A stretch of 64,000 nucleotides of DNA from NORP240 sp942492445 (GTDB taxonomy: Bacteria > Pseudomonadota > Gammaproteobacteria > Pseudomonadales > Pseudohongiellaceae), in assembly GCA_942492445.1 (NCBI GenBank), contig CALOEW010000002.1, positions 62,001-126,000 on the forward strand, given 5' to 3'. The notes beneath the pieces were generated by a model. It saw only the letters and a list, made by a program, of their open reading frames with translations. It did no database searches and had not been told where the DNA came from. A program made the translations under genes and the position numbers. Positions 30,497-39,844 of the stretch are shown in pieces. Within the stretch, counting starts at the first letter, position 1, and every line of letters starts with the position of its first letter.

Positions 30497-32543
30497 TCAG
30501 TGAGCATCGCTGCTGCCGGGCGCACTGCCGTCAGGCAGAGCCATGGCCGTCAGAGTTGGACCGGTCTGCAGGATAATGTACTGCCTGCCTTCATGCACCC
30601 AGGAGCTCATGCCGTAACGGCTTCTTGCCGGAACTTCGATTTCTCCAAGAAGATCTCCAGAGGACTTGTCAATGGCATAAAGCATCTCGGTACCGTCGCC
30701 AGCTGCATCGGAGTAGATCAGCATGTTACCTGTGACCACCATGGGGACCAGGTTTCCGGTTCCGGTATTGCCTACATCGAGTCCGTTCTGATCGATGAAA
30801 CTTTGGATTCGTTCCGGTGTTTCACCTGTAGGAATCATCCAAGCGTGTTCACCCGTGTTCATGTCAATTGCGGTGATTCGGCTATAGGGAGGCTTGTACA
30901 GCGGGATTCCTTCCGGGTGACGCGGGGCTCCGGCGCCGGGGCCATTGGCATACTGGGCGAAGGTGCTGCCGGTCGGGGCGGCATACTGCAGATCCGCTTC
31001 TTCTCCTGGGACCAGTCGCACCGGGCTGCAGGCGGTATGAGATGACACGTACAGCATTCCGGGAAGTGGGGTCAGCCACCGCGGGCGCGGTAATGTTGGC
31101 ACCACCACCGCCACCCGGGCAGAACATTGCAGCACGCTTGCCCAACTCGTTGCCGGCATGAACAGGAGGATTGAACAAAGGTCCCATCTGGTAATCGGCG
31201 AACGCGTCTATGGCCTGCTGGCGCAGCTGCGGCGTCCAGTCGACCAGGTCGTTCACACCCACACCCTGAATATCAAAGGGTGCCGGCCTGGTGGGGAAGG
31301 GTTGAGTAGGCGACAGTTTTTCGCCCGGTACGATCGACGCTGGTACTTCGCGTTCCACGATTGGCCACAATGGTTCGCCTGTCAGTCTGTTGAAGGCATA
31401 AACGAACGACTGTTTGGTAACCTGTGCCACTGCCGGCACCATGCCACGCCCAGGCATATTCAGGTCCAGCAACACTGGCGCCGTGGGATTGTCATAGTTC
31501 CAGATATCGTGATGAACCATCTGGAAATGCCAGGCTCTTTCACCGGTGCTGGCGCGCAAAGCGATCAGGCTGGTGCCGTACAGGTTGTCTCCGGGACGGA
31601 AACCACCGTAATAATCAATAGTCGCGCCGTTGGTCGGAATGTAAACCATGTCATTCGCAGGATCGGCCGATATCGGTGCCCAGGAGGACACGTCACCGGT
31701 CCACTGCCAGGCGTCGTTTTCCCAGGTCTCATGGCCGTACTCCCCCGGGCGGGGGATCACGTTGAATTTCCATTTGAAGGCACCGGTGCGGGCATCGTAG
31801 GCGAGAATATCGCCAGGGATGTTCTCGATTCGTGACTGGTGGTAACCCTGCTCCGCGGAGTTGCCGACAATGACGGTATCGTTTACCACGATTGGCGGCG
31901 AAGAGGAGGTGATATAACCGACTTCCAGGGGAATTCCCTGGTAGGGGTCGTAGGGATGACCCAGATCGGCCAGCAGGTCCACCACACCCGACTCGGGAAA
32001 GCCCTCAACGGGCACCGGCTTGCCGAAGCCTTCCAGGGGCGCCCCGGTCTCGGCATCCAGTGCGGTCAGGAAAAATGCCGGAGAAATAATGTATACCACA
32101 CCGCGACCGTCAATTTCAGCGTAGCCGACCCCCTTACCGTAATCAGAACGCATGGAATACTCCCAGCGTTCGGTATTGGGTTCGCGGTAAGACCAGATGG
32201 TTTCTCCGGTTTTCGGGTCGATGGCCACTACGTGGCGACGCGCACCGGCGACGGTGAACAGCTTGCCATCGATGTAGCTGGGGGTCGAACGTCCGCTCTG
32301 GGCATTGAAGCTGGCGCCGTCCCAGACCCAGGCCACTTCCAGGTCGTTGAAGTTTTCCGGGGTGATCTGGTCAGCGGGGGTGTATCGGGTGTGGGCGTAG
32401 TCGTTACCGAGTGTGTACCACTCGATGCTGTCCTGACCCAGTGCAAACGCAGGCAAAAGCATCAGGCAGCAACAAATCCAGGAAATAATCTTTCTCAAAT
32501 TCAAGTGCTTGCCCATAGCTCCCGCGGTGATTGTTGTTTTCAT
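30497..32543 (-). CDS. Periplasmic PQQ-dependent dehydrogenase, one frameshift
   Basis: Quinoprotein dehydrogenase with an eight-bladed propeller fold. ATG at 32543 follows GAGGTTGACA; an N-terminal signal segment (ISWICCCLMLLPAFALG) indicates export. Tryptophan-docking repeats are visible as TGETIWSYREP, TGAFKWKFNVIP, TGERAWHFQM and TGEPLWPIVE. MVHHDIWNYDNPTAPVL resembles the active-site region of membrane glucose dehydrogenases, with the WNYD aspartate as candidate base. The frame breaks at 31061-31063: after NITAPAVADPTS an extra base in a C run (minus strand) shifts to GMLYVSSHTACSPV. Corrected length is about 681 residues. No CxxCH haem motif is present. Probable sugar or alcohol oxidation; substrate unknown. 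Converges on the terminator at 30432. Confidence 0.85.
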
Positions 32544-32655
32544 TGTCAACCTCACTTGGATAGCTGTCACAGAAAGCGCGGCATCAGGGGAGACACGGCG
32601 CTCAGCCCTGCAAAGGCTACCGCATGGGCTGGCCGATGTCCATTGGCTGAATAAA

Positions 32656-33597
32656 TCAGAACAGACTGTTATCGCTGGAAAAATCACTTATGCCAGGCAT
32701 CCGGAAGGAGCGATTTTGAAGGCCTTTTTCAAGAACATACAGCTGTTGTTCTGTAAGGGCGGTCAGGGGAGGGCGAAGCCGATTCCATTCCGGGTCTGAT
32801 GCACAAAGGGCAAGCGTTGCTTTCAGCACTGCAACCATGGGAAATCCCTGGAAAAAATCCCGCGTGTTGTCCAGGGACTGCTGCATTTCTTGCGCCGGTG
32901 CCTGGTTCCAGTTCTCCCAGAGTTGCGTGAGCGCTGCCGGGGTTACGTTTGCCGTAGCCGAGATACAACCGGCACCGCCACCTCGCATGGTAGCGAGCAG
33001 AAAGCTTTCCGAGCCACAGAATACACGGAAGTTTTTCCAGCCGGCAGCCAATAGTGCCCGGGTGTTGGTCCAGTCGCCGGAACTGTCTTTGATGCCGACG
33101 ATCGAGTCCGGGTACGCGCTGACCAGTCGATCGACAAGCGCAAGGGTGAGAGGCACCTGGGCGACAGGCGGGATATGGTAGAGGTAAATCTGAAGTTCAC
33201 TTGATCCGATGCGCTGTACTATCTCCGAATAGTAGGCGTACAGACCGTCTTCGGACACACCCTTATAGTAGAACGGGGGAAGCATCAATACTCCCCGACA
33301 ACCCAATTCAATGGCGCGTCTGGTCAAGCGCACCGTGTCGGTCAGGGCGCAGCAACCGGTTCCGGCCATGATACTGTCGGGCTTGATACCCTGTTGGACC
33401 AGGCTATCAAGCAGACCGATCTTTTCTTCGACTGAAAGTGAATTTGCTTCACTGTTGGTGCCGAAAAGTGCCAGCCTGACGCCCTGGGAAAGCAGCCATC
33501 TGCAATGGGCCGCCAGGCGCCCGGGGTCAGGGTTGAGCTGGCTGTCAAACGGTGTAATAACTGGCGCCAGGACGCCGTCGAATCGTTCTGCGGGCAC
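32656..33597 (-). CDS. Dihydrodipicolinate synthase family lyase
   Basis: Class I aldolase of the DHDPS/N-acetylneuraminate lyase superfamily. I choose the GTG at 33597 (MPAERFDGVLAPVITPFD) because GGGAG lies ten bases upstream and the family starts here; the frame is open to an ATG at 33675. 313 residues. GTNSEANSLSVEEK matches the GTTGE-type pyruvate-binding motif, Y140 (YLYHIPP) and K170 (IVGIKDSSGD) are the expected catalytic tyrosine and Schiff-base lysine. The usual dapA context is missing, so it may be a sugar-acid or hydroxyproline-type lyase. Same strand as, and 112 bases upstream of, the PQQ dehydrogenase. Confidence 0.85.
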   Translation of the reverse strand: MPAERFDGVLAPVITPFDSQLNPDPGRLAAHCRWLLSQGVRLALFGTNSEANSLSVEEKIGLLDSLVQQGIKPDSIMAGTGCCALTDTVRLTRRAIELGCRGVLMLPPFYYKGVSEDGLYAYYSEIVQRIGSSELQIYLYHIPPVAQVPLTLALVDRLVSAYPDSIVGIKDSSGDWTNTRALLAAGWKNFRVFCGSESFLLATMRGGGAGCISATANVTPAALTQLWENWNQAPAQEMQQSLDNTRDFFQGFPMVAVLKATLALCASDPEWNRLRPPLTALTEQQLYVLEKGLQNRSFRMPGISDFSSDNSLF

Positions 33598-34355
33598 GCT
33601 TGAAATTCTCCCGAACTGATATTGTGAAGAAGACTGCGGGGATAGAAATGCAGTCAGCAGTAGGTGATACATCATGATAGCAGACCATTACTGTCTCACA
33701 TTTCAAGAAGCACCAATTTTGCTGGAAAAAAGACAGGGCTTCTCTGGACTTAAGAGACCTGTGGATGAAATCTTACGGGTGTCCCAGAAAGGATTTTCCT
33801 CATTCAGTCATCACTGCCGGATATTACGGAACCGAAGCCTGCAGTGTGCCGAAGTTCCCCGGGCGATAAGTCAGGAAGTCAATTCTTTCTGATGGAGTTG
33901 AGGGGGGGATGAATTGTTGAACTGGCCAGGTGGCTTCAAGCGGTTCGGCCTCCCGGTAACAGCAAACCTCGATCCGATATGACCGGCCGAGGGAGCGAAA
34001 TCCTCGTTGCGGAGGAGTGGATTCCCCTGTGTGGCCTGTGTGGTCCCGAAAAATAGACTCCGGCTTGTTTTGCAACACTCGTTCATGTCTGACGAGTTCA
34101 CGGATTCTGGAATCTAGGCCGCTGAAAGCCATCCGTCATGATTTTGTGGGACTGCAGTGATGGCAGACAGTCTGTGCAACTCACGCGGAACCGTCAGGTC
34201 TCAGGTCGGCTATTGTTGTGATTACCCCGTGGCGCTATATTTAGTGAACCTCAGATCCAGTGCCAGATTGCACCGTGATCGCGTCTGCAGGCCGGGATCT
34301 TCAGCGGCACTTGATCAGTTGCTTTACCTATCCTGCTGCGTCGTGGAACGATCTT
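33598..34355. other. Intergenic region holding a dispersed repeat copy
   Basis: 758 bases between divergently oriented genes. I see no convincing gene. The segment about 34081-34170 is a diverged copy of a repeat also found at 50330-50425. The rest holds G-rich and mildly palindromic stretches with no recognisable signal. Confidence 0.5.
34081..34170 (+). repeat. Dispersed repeat, family R-B, solitary copy
   Basis: Roughly 75 percent alike by eye to 50330-50425, sharing TCATGTCTGA, GGCCRCTGAAAGCC and CATGAT(T/C)TTGTG. A third, inverted partial copy is at 49378-49407. Non-coding. Confidence 0.6.
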
Positions 34356-35090
34356 ATGGACTGTAACAAGCACAAGGCCGGCTGCAAGCACCGCGCCCAA
34401 TATTCCACCCGGTGGATCCCATCGGGGCGATTGACCTTGTCAGCCACCCAGTCGGGCAATACCGCGCTGGGGCTGGTTGGAGTCCTGGGAGTCGTGGCCC
34501 TGGTTGCGCTGCTGATCTGGGCGGTGACGGTGGTACTGGAGCGATCCCGGATCAGTGAAGCCATTGAAGCATTGAACGGCACCACCGCTGCGGTGTTTGC
34601 CTATCAGGACCGCTACGGGCGCACACCTGGAGATGACGGTCCGGCGGCCTCACTGGCCGCCAGAGGGACGATCTGGAACAGTGTTACCGCCGGAGACGTG
34701 GACGGACGCCTGGACATCGGGATCAATCAGCTGTTTACCGGTAACGGCGAATCCGGTCCATTCTGGCAACAGTTGCGAGCCTCCGGATTCTGGTCAGGGG
34801 ATCCGAGTGTCAGCGGCCAACAGGCGCTGCCACGCAATCCCTGGGGTGGGCTTGTCAGCGCCCTCGCCGATGATATGGGAGGTGATCTCACCGGTGACAA
34901 GGTCTGTATGAGCCAGGTGCCGGGTACTGCGGCGCTGGCGATTGACCTGGAAATGGACGACGGTGATGGCGCAACCGGCCGTCTGCGTGCAACACCGGGA
35001 AATCGCGATGCCAACACCAACCCCTCCAACACCGTCCTGGCAGAGCCCTACGAGGAAAGTGCTGTATACACGATCTGTTACCGTATGTGA
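34356..35090 (+). CDS. Pilin-like or pseudopilin-like membrane protein
   Basis: 244 residues from ATG 34356. One hydrophobic helix (about residues 37-58, TALGLVGVLGVVALVALLIW) is followed by AVFAYQDRYGRTPGDD, which resembles the YRDKY-ALPGD segment after the helix in some prepilin-like proteins. There is no GFTL-E prepilin peptidase site: SGNTALGL stands where it would be. The C-terminal part is glycine- and aspartate-rich and ends YTICYRM. So the link to pilins rests on topology and one motif. It is 5 kb from the GspE-like ATPase and 52 bases from an oppositely oriented signal peptidase II homologue. Confidence 0.5.
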   Translation: MDCNKHKAGCKHRAQYSTRWIPSGRLTLSATQSGNTALGLVGVLGVVALVALLIWAVTVVLERSRISEAIEALNGTTAAVFAYQDRYGRTPGDDGPAASLAARGTIWNSVTAGDVDGRLDIGINQLFTGNGESGPFWQQLRASGFWSGDPSVSGQQALPRNPWGGLVSALADDMGGDLTGDKVCMSQVPGTAALAIDLEMDDGDGATGRLRATPGNRDANTNPSNTVLAEPYEESAVYTICYRM

Positions 35091-35142
35091 ACAACCCCGG
35101 GATGCTGTGGACTCAGCGTCAAGGCTGCAGCCAGCTTCTGAT

Positions 35143-35637
35143 TCAACCGGTTGCGCCGGGCTGTCTGCGGTCCGCGGTGAATACGCCCAGCAATAACATG
35201 GGCCATATTCCCACGTGCACCATCACATCAGCGGTATTGAACACATAGTTCCAGTAAGGAATGTGTTGGATGTCGATAAAGTCAATGACACTGCCATAGA
35301 TGAAACGATCCAGGACATTGCTGGCCCCGCCTCCGACAATGAATCCAAAACAGACATATTCGTACCGATGTAAATGCTGGCCCAGGGAAAGATAGACTGT
35401 TACCACCACAAGCAGCAGTGCACTGATCAATGCGAACAGCCAGCCGCTTCCCTGGAGCATGCCGAATACGCCGCCGTGGTTGCGGATGTGAGTGAAATGT
35501 ACGAGGCGGGTAATCTCGATCGTGGTATTCTGCGGGATGGTGCTGCCGACCAGAAATCCTGTACACCTGGCAAACTGGAGAGCCGCCAGGCTAAAGCTGA
35601 ACCCGAACAACATCAGTAGTCTTGCTTTTTGCTGCAC
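35143..35637 (-). CDS. lspA: Signal peptidase II homologue
   Basis: Inner-membrane aspartyl peptidase that cleaves lipoprotein signal peptides. 164 residues with about four hydrophobic segments. RNHGGVFGML, GGGASNVLDRFIYGSVIDFI and YVFNTADVMVHVG are the conserved blocks; the aspartates in VLDR and NTAD are the catalytic pair. It is not beside ileS or ribF, the usual lspA context, so it could be a second, specialised copy. Converges with the pilin-like gene. Confidence 0.85.
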   Translation of the reverse strand: MQQKARLLMLFGFSFSLAALQFARCTGFLVGSTIPQNTTIEITRLVHFTHIRNHGGVFGMLQGSGWLFALISALLLVVVTVYLSLGQHLHRYEYVCFGFIVGGGASNVLDRFIYGSVIDFIDIQHIPYWNYVFNTADVMVHVGIWPMLLLGVFTADRRQPGATG

Positions 35638-36107
35638 TGCGAAACCTGCTACTTAAGAACCAGAACCTCCAGGGACTGCGAAGAATAGCACACGCTGATG
35701 GAATTCAGGCAATCTTCGAAAAACCACTGCGGGCCTGCAAATGTCAGGCGGTTTCCAGTTGATGGAAACCTGCAAGAAAATCGCGTGACAGATTTCCGCA
35801 ACTGCCAGATGAGGGTATTCAGGAGGAGGGGGTCGTGAGGGCAGGGAATGGTCACTTCCCTTTCCAGGCACGATAAAGAAACAGCGGTGCCTGACAGGCC
35901 GGAGGATAGTGGTAATTAATCAGAGGTCCCTTAAAAAGACTCAACGTTACATGCCGCCGGTACTTCGGGGAGTTGTCGGCCTGCTGCCGACACTTTCTGG
36001 GCTGCCCGGCTTCACCTGCCGGTTTATTCTGAATAGATGTTCCAGAAACTGCTGTGCCGGCGTGTCGATGGCGTTAAGGGTTTTCGGCGGTTTCCGGCAG
36101 GAGTCGT
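35638..36107. other. Intergenic region with a partial P2 palindromic element
   Basis: 470 bases with no gene. About 35841-35933 matches the right half of the P2 element at 43990-44198: the shared inner part includes GGGAATGG-CACTYCCYTT and CRACAGGCCG-like stretches, and it ends in ATTAATCAGAGGTCCCTTA. The left half is missing. Confidence 0.6.
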
Positions 36108-37605
36108 TCAGTGCGAGCCAGTCTGCTTGCTGCGGGTTCGGGCCACCGCATCAAGCCAGCCTGCATAGTGTTTGTCCCGCCAGGCACTGGTTCTTGAAGG
36201 TAGAAAAGTTCTGTCCAGCTTCCAGCCTTTGGCGATGTGTTCAACCGAGCTGAAAATTCCCGCTTGAAGTCCGGCCAGATAGGCTGCCCCCAGTGCCGTG
36301 GTTTCAATAACCTGCGGACGGTCAACCTCGCAATCCAGCAGATCGGCAAGGCTCTGGAGCATAAAATTGTTGGCGACCATTCCGCCATCAACACGGATTG
36401 TAGTAAGACTGGCGCCGTCTCGTCGGATCGCCTGCAACAGGTCGAGGCTCTGATAACAAACCGATAGGAGTGCAGCGGTGACGATCTCATTGATACCGGT
36501 ATCACGGGTGAGCCCGAAAATGGCGCCCTTTGCATCAGCATCCCAGTAAGGGGCGCCGAGACCGGTAAAGGCCGGTACCAGGTAAACTGAAAGCTCTTCG
36601 GCGGTCTCCCTCGCCAGCAGTTCCGAATCTGCGGCGTTGCGTATCAAACCCAGTCTGTCGCGAATCCATTGTATGATGGCGCCAGCCATGAAAATGCTGC
36701 CTTCAATGGCGTAACTGCACTCACCCTGCAACCGGCACGCTACTGTCGTCAACAGGCGGTTTTCCGAGGTCAGGGCCTGCGGGCCGGTATTGAGGAGCAG
36801 GAAGCATCCGGTTCCATAGGTGCTTTTGGCCATGCCCGGCCGGAAGCAGCACTGGCCAAAGGCGGCTGCCTGTTGATCACCGGCCATTCCCTGTACCGGG
36901 ATCTCACACCCGAGTGCTTCGACCGTGGTAAGTCCGAAATCCGCCGCACAGTCCCTGACCTCCGGAAGCAGGCTGCCCGGAATTTCGAAAATTTCCAACA
37001 ATTCACTGTCCCAGTTTTGTTCATGTATATTGAACAACAAGGTTCGAGAGGCATTGGTGGCATCCGTACAATGGCTGTTGCCGCCGGTCAGTCGCCAGAG
37101 CAGAAAGCTGTCAATCGTTCCGAATGCCAGAAATCCCTGTTCGGCAAGGGACCGGGCCCCGTCCACGTTTTCGAGAATCCACCTGACCTTGCTGGCAGAA
37201 AAATAGGGATCCAGCAGCAGACCTGTTTTCTTCTGAATGACGGGCTCCAGGTTGCGTTCTTTGAGGGATTCACAATAGCTCGCTGTACGTCGGTCCTGCC
37301 AGACGATTGCGTTGTACAGTGGCTTTGCCGGTGCGACGGTCCCACAGGACTGTGGTTTCGCGCTGATTGGTAATGCCAATGGTGGTAACATCCCGGGACA
37401 TAAGGCCGGCATTTCGCAGGGCAAGGCCGCAACTGTTGAGGGTGGTCTGCCAGATATCTTCGGGGTTGTGTTCTACCCAGCCATTGCGGGGGAACAGTTG
37501 GGGGAATTCTTCCTGGCCGACACCAAGCAGTTCCCCGTGCTGATTAAACAGTATTGCGCGACTACTGGTAGTTCCCTGGTCAATCGCCAGAATGTTGCAG
37601 GTCAT
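36108..37605 (-). CDS. glpK: Glycerol kinase, one frameshift
   Basis: ATP-dependent phosphorylation of glycerol to glycerol 3-phosphate. Starts MTCNILAIDQGTTSSRAILF, with the FGGY-family phosphate loop DQGTTSSR. After GITNQRETTVLWDRRTGKA an extra base near 37322-37326 shifts the frame; it continues PLYNAIVWQDRRTASYCESL (TGKPLYNAIVWQDRRT when corrected) and runs through GMAGDQQAAAFGQ, ALEGSIF-like AIEGSIFMAGA and RVDGGMVANNFMLQ to the end. Corrected length is about 498 residues, normal. Divergent from glpD across 211 bases. The frameshift lies outside any functional motif and is probably a sequence error. Confidence 0.92.
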
Positions 37606-37816
37606 TTATGCTCCCTGAAGCCTGGAAAAATCTTACCGGTTGACAATGCTCCTCGACGGTAAACAAGTCCAAAGGACCGAGTGACTTTGATGGCTTCAAG
37701 GGACCTCCCGGCGGTTTCAGCCCGGGCGTATGCGGGCGACCTGATTGCAGCCGGGCCCTCTCTGGACGTGCCGGGGCAAATTATTTCACAATTGTCGGGC
37801 AATCGGGAACAGGGTG

Positions 37817-39289
37817 ATGGAAATCTTTGATGTTGCCGTCCTTGGAGGCGGAATCAATGGCGCGGGTATAGCAGCAGATGCCGCTGGCCGGGGCTTGCGG
37901 GTGGCCCTGTTCGAGCAGGATGATCTGGGTTCGGCAACCTCTTCCGCATCCACCAAGCTGGTTCATGGTGGCCTGCGCTACCTGGAAACGGGCGAATTTT
38001 CGCTGGTTCGCAAGGCATTGAAAGAGTCCCAGCTGCTCCTTGACCGTGCGCCGCACCTTATCGAACCCATTGATATTTACCTTCCCTATCAGAAGCACCT
38101 GCGACCCTGGTTGACTATTCGGGCAGGACTGTTTCTCTATAATCACCTGGCATCACGACCGTCCTATCCCAGAGCCAGGGCATTTCGATTCGAAAGCGAT
38201 TGCCCGCTGCAACCCGAATTGAAGCGAGGCTTCAGTTTTTCGGACGGGCAGGCCGATGACACCCGACTGGTAATCATGAATGCGTACCGGGCCCGGGAAT
38301 ACGGTGCGCAGGTATTCGTCAGGCATCGCTGTGAGTCCCTGGAGGCGATGCAGGGTAATTGGAGTATAGGTGTCAGGGACGTGGCCAGCGAATCCGACCG
38401 CCGCTTTCAGGCAAGGGTCGTGGTCAATGCCACGGGGCCGTGGGTCAGTTCGTTGCTGCTCCGCGCTACCGGCAGAACAGCGTTGCGTCAGGTCAGGCTG
38501 GTGAAAGGAAGTCATATCCTGGTGCCCAGGATCCATCCCGGAAAAGAAGCATTCATGCTGCAGAATCAAGACGGCAGAATTGTCTTTGTTATTCCCTACC
38601 TGAAGAAATTCACCATGATCGGCACCACGGAAGAGGAGTTTTCAGGAGATCCAGCGGATGCAGCAATTTCTGAACCGGAAATTCAGTATCTTCTGGATGT
38701 CTTTAACCGCTATTTCCGGGATCGGCTCGGTGAACAGGACATTGTCAATTCCTGGTCCGGCGTGCGGCCATTGGTAGATGACCGGAATACGACAGCAACC
38801 CGTACGTCCAGGGATTTCCAGCTGCTTTTTGAAGAGGGTCCGTTACCTCTGCTTTCAGTTTACGGGGGGAAACTTACAACTTACCGGGTGCTGGCGGAAA
38901 AGGCCGTTAACATGCTGGCACAACATTTTCCCGGATTGCCCAATTCCTGCAGCGCGAAGGAGAATCTGCCGGGAGGTGATTTTCAAACCCGTAAGCAACT
39001 GGCGAGTAAACTGACACGGGAGTATCCCTGGCTGCCGCACGCTCTGGTGCAACGCTTTGTGGCCACCTATGGATCGCTATCCAGCGACCTGCTGCGAAAT
39101 TGTGGCAGCCTGAAGGATCTCGGCAGGCAGTTCGGTCAGGGCCTGAGTCAGCGCGAAGTAGACTACCTTGTTGACCGGGAATGGGCCTGCACCGTGGATG
39201 ATATTCTCTGGCGAAGAACTCGCCTGGGGCTCTTTTTTACAGCTGACGAACGGGATGTATTGCAGCGCTACCTGCCAGGGAACCTCTGA
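37817..39289 (+). CDS. glpD: Aerobic glycerol-3-phosphate dehydrogenase
   Basis: FAD-dependent oxidation of glycerol 3-phosphate to dihydroxyacetone phosphate, passing electrons to quinone at the inner membrane. ATG 37817 is chosen; it begins MEIFDVAVLGGGINGAGIAA, the FAD dinucleotide fold. 490 residues, a normal length. STKLVHGGLRYLE, NATGPWVSSLL, VKGSHILVPR and SVYGGKLTTYR are family blocks. The last codons (GNL, stop) lie inside a P2 palindromic arm at 39277-39296, so the element supplies the natural stop. Divergent partner glpK completes glycerol use; no glpF or glpR in view. Confidence 0.94.
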   Translation: MEIFDVAVLGGGINGAGIAADAAGRGLRVALFEQDDLGSATSSASTKLVHGGLRYLETGEFSLVRKALKESQLLLDRAPHLIEPIDIYLPYQKHLRPWLTIRAGLFLYNHLASRPSYPRARAFRFESDCPLQPELKRGFSFSDGQADDTRLVIMNAYRAREYGAQVFVRHRCESLEAMQGNWSIGVRDVASESDRRFQARVVVNATGPWVSSLLLRATGRTALRQVRLVKGSHILVPRIHPGKEAFMLQNQDGRIVFVIPYLKKFTMIGTTEEEFSGDPADAAISEPEIQYLLDVFNRYFRDRLGEQDIVNSWSGVRPLVDDRNTTATRTSRDFQLLFEEGPLPLLSVYGGKLTTYRVLAEKAVNMLAQHFPGLPNSCSAKENLPGGDFQTRKQLASKLTREYPWLPHALVQRFVATYGSLSSDLLRNCGSLKDLGRQFGQGLSQREVDYLVDREWACTVDDILWRRTRLGLFFTADERDVLQRYLPGNL

Positions 39290-39296
39290 TCAAGTC
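39277..39296 (+). repeat. P2 palindromic arm overlapping the glpD stop
   Basis: AGGGAACCTCTGATCAAGTC, 19 of 20 bases identical to the left arm of the P2 element at 43990. The TGA at 39287-39289 is the glpD stop codon. I do not find the matching right arm nearby. Confidence 0.75.
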
Positions 39297-39327
39297 CAGC
39301 AGAGGAATGTGGGACTCCCGCAGGAAA

Positions 39328-39840
39328 TCAATTGAACAGCCAGTCCTGATTGCGGGAACTCTCAACCCGTTCCGCAAGCGCCCTGCAGCGTATACCCCAT
39401 TCCGATCGAATCCTGTCGGCCTGGTCGGCAATGGCGGGGTCCAGCTCAAATGCCAGTTTCATGCGGGTCTTCCCGTCGACTTCTCCGAGCTCCATAGTCA
39501 GAACAGTGAGTGGTGCCGATTCACTGTCGGAACCCACAGTGCATCGAAGTTTTTCCGGCCGGCGGATTTCGATGTACTTACCTGTCAGCCTCAGCCGGCG
39601 TCCTTCCCTGATGACTTCCAGTAGAAAAGTGCCCCCTGGTAACGGTTTGTTTTCCAAGGTCAGTACTTCCTGGGTCACTGATTTCGGACCGAAAATCCAG
39701 CTACCCGCCAGGTAGGGGATCAGCCAGGCATCGAACACAGCCTCCAGGGGCGCTCTGAAGCTGCGGCGGATCTGGAACCTGACAGGTTTCCCCGCAGGTT
39801 GCCGATCCTCATCGAAAAATGACATCTGCCCTTCACTCAT
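39328..39840 (-). CDS. SRPBCC/AHSA1-family protein
   Basis: 170 residues from ATG 39840 (MSEGQMSFFDEDRQ); an ATG at 39825 with AAGGG just upstream is an equally good start. RRSFRAPLEAVFDAW opens a START-like (Aha1/AHSA1) domain, followed by GGTFLLEV and LRLTGKYIEIRRPEKL and a C-terminal ADQADRIRSEWG helix. Such proteins bind hydrophobic ligands in a helix-grip fold; role here unknown. It begins five bases after the stop of the secreted protein upstream (same strand), so the two probably form an operon. Confidence 0.7.
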   Translation of the reverse strand: MSEGQMSFFDEDRQPAGKPVRFQIRRSFRAPLEAVFDAWLIPYLAGSWIFGPKSVTQEVLTLENKPLPGGTFLLEVIREGRRLRLTGKYIEIRRPEKLRCTVGSDSESAPLTVLTMELGEVDGKTRMKLAFELDPAIADQADRIRSEWGIRCRALAERVESSRNQDWLFN

Positions 39841-39844
39841 GGGG

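Noticed and set aside
30882..31159. Two separate PQQ proteins on the minus strand
   Set aside because: The two frames join with one base removed at 31061-31063 into a single propeller protein of normal length.
34260..34355. N-terminal extension of the pilin-like protein to 34260
   Set aside because: The extra 32 residues (rich in C, H, R) sit before a weak start and do not resemble a signal sequence.
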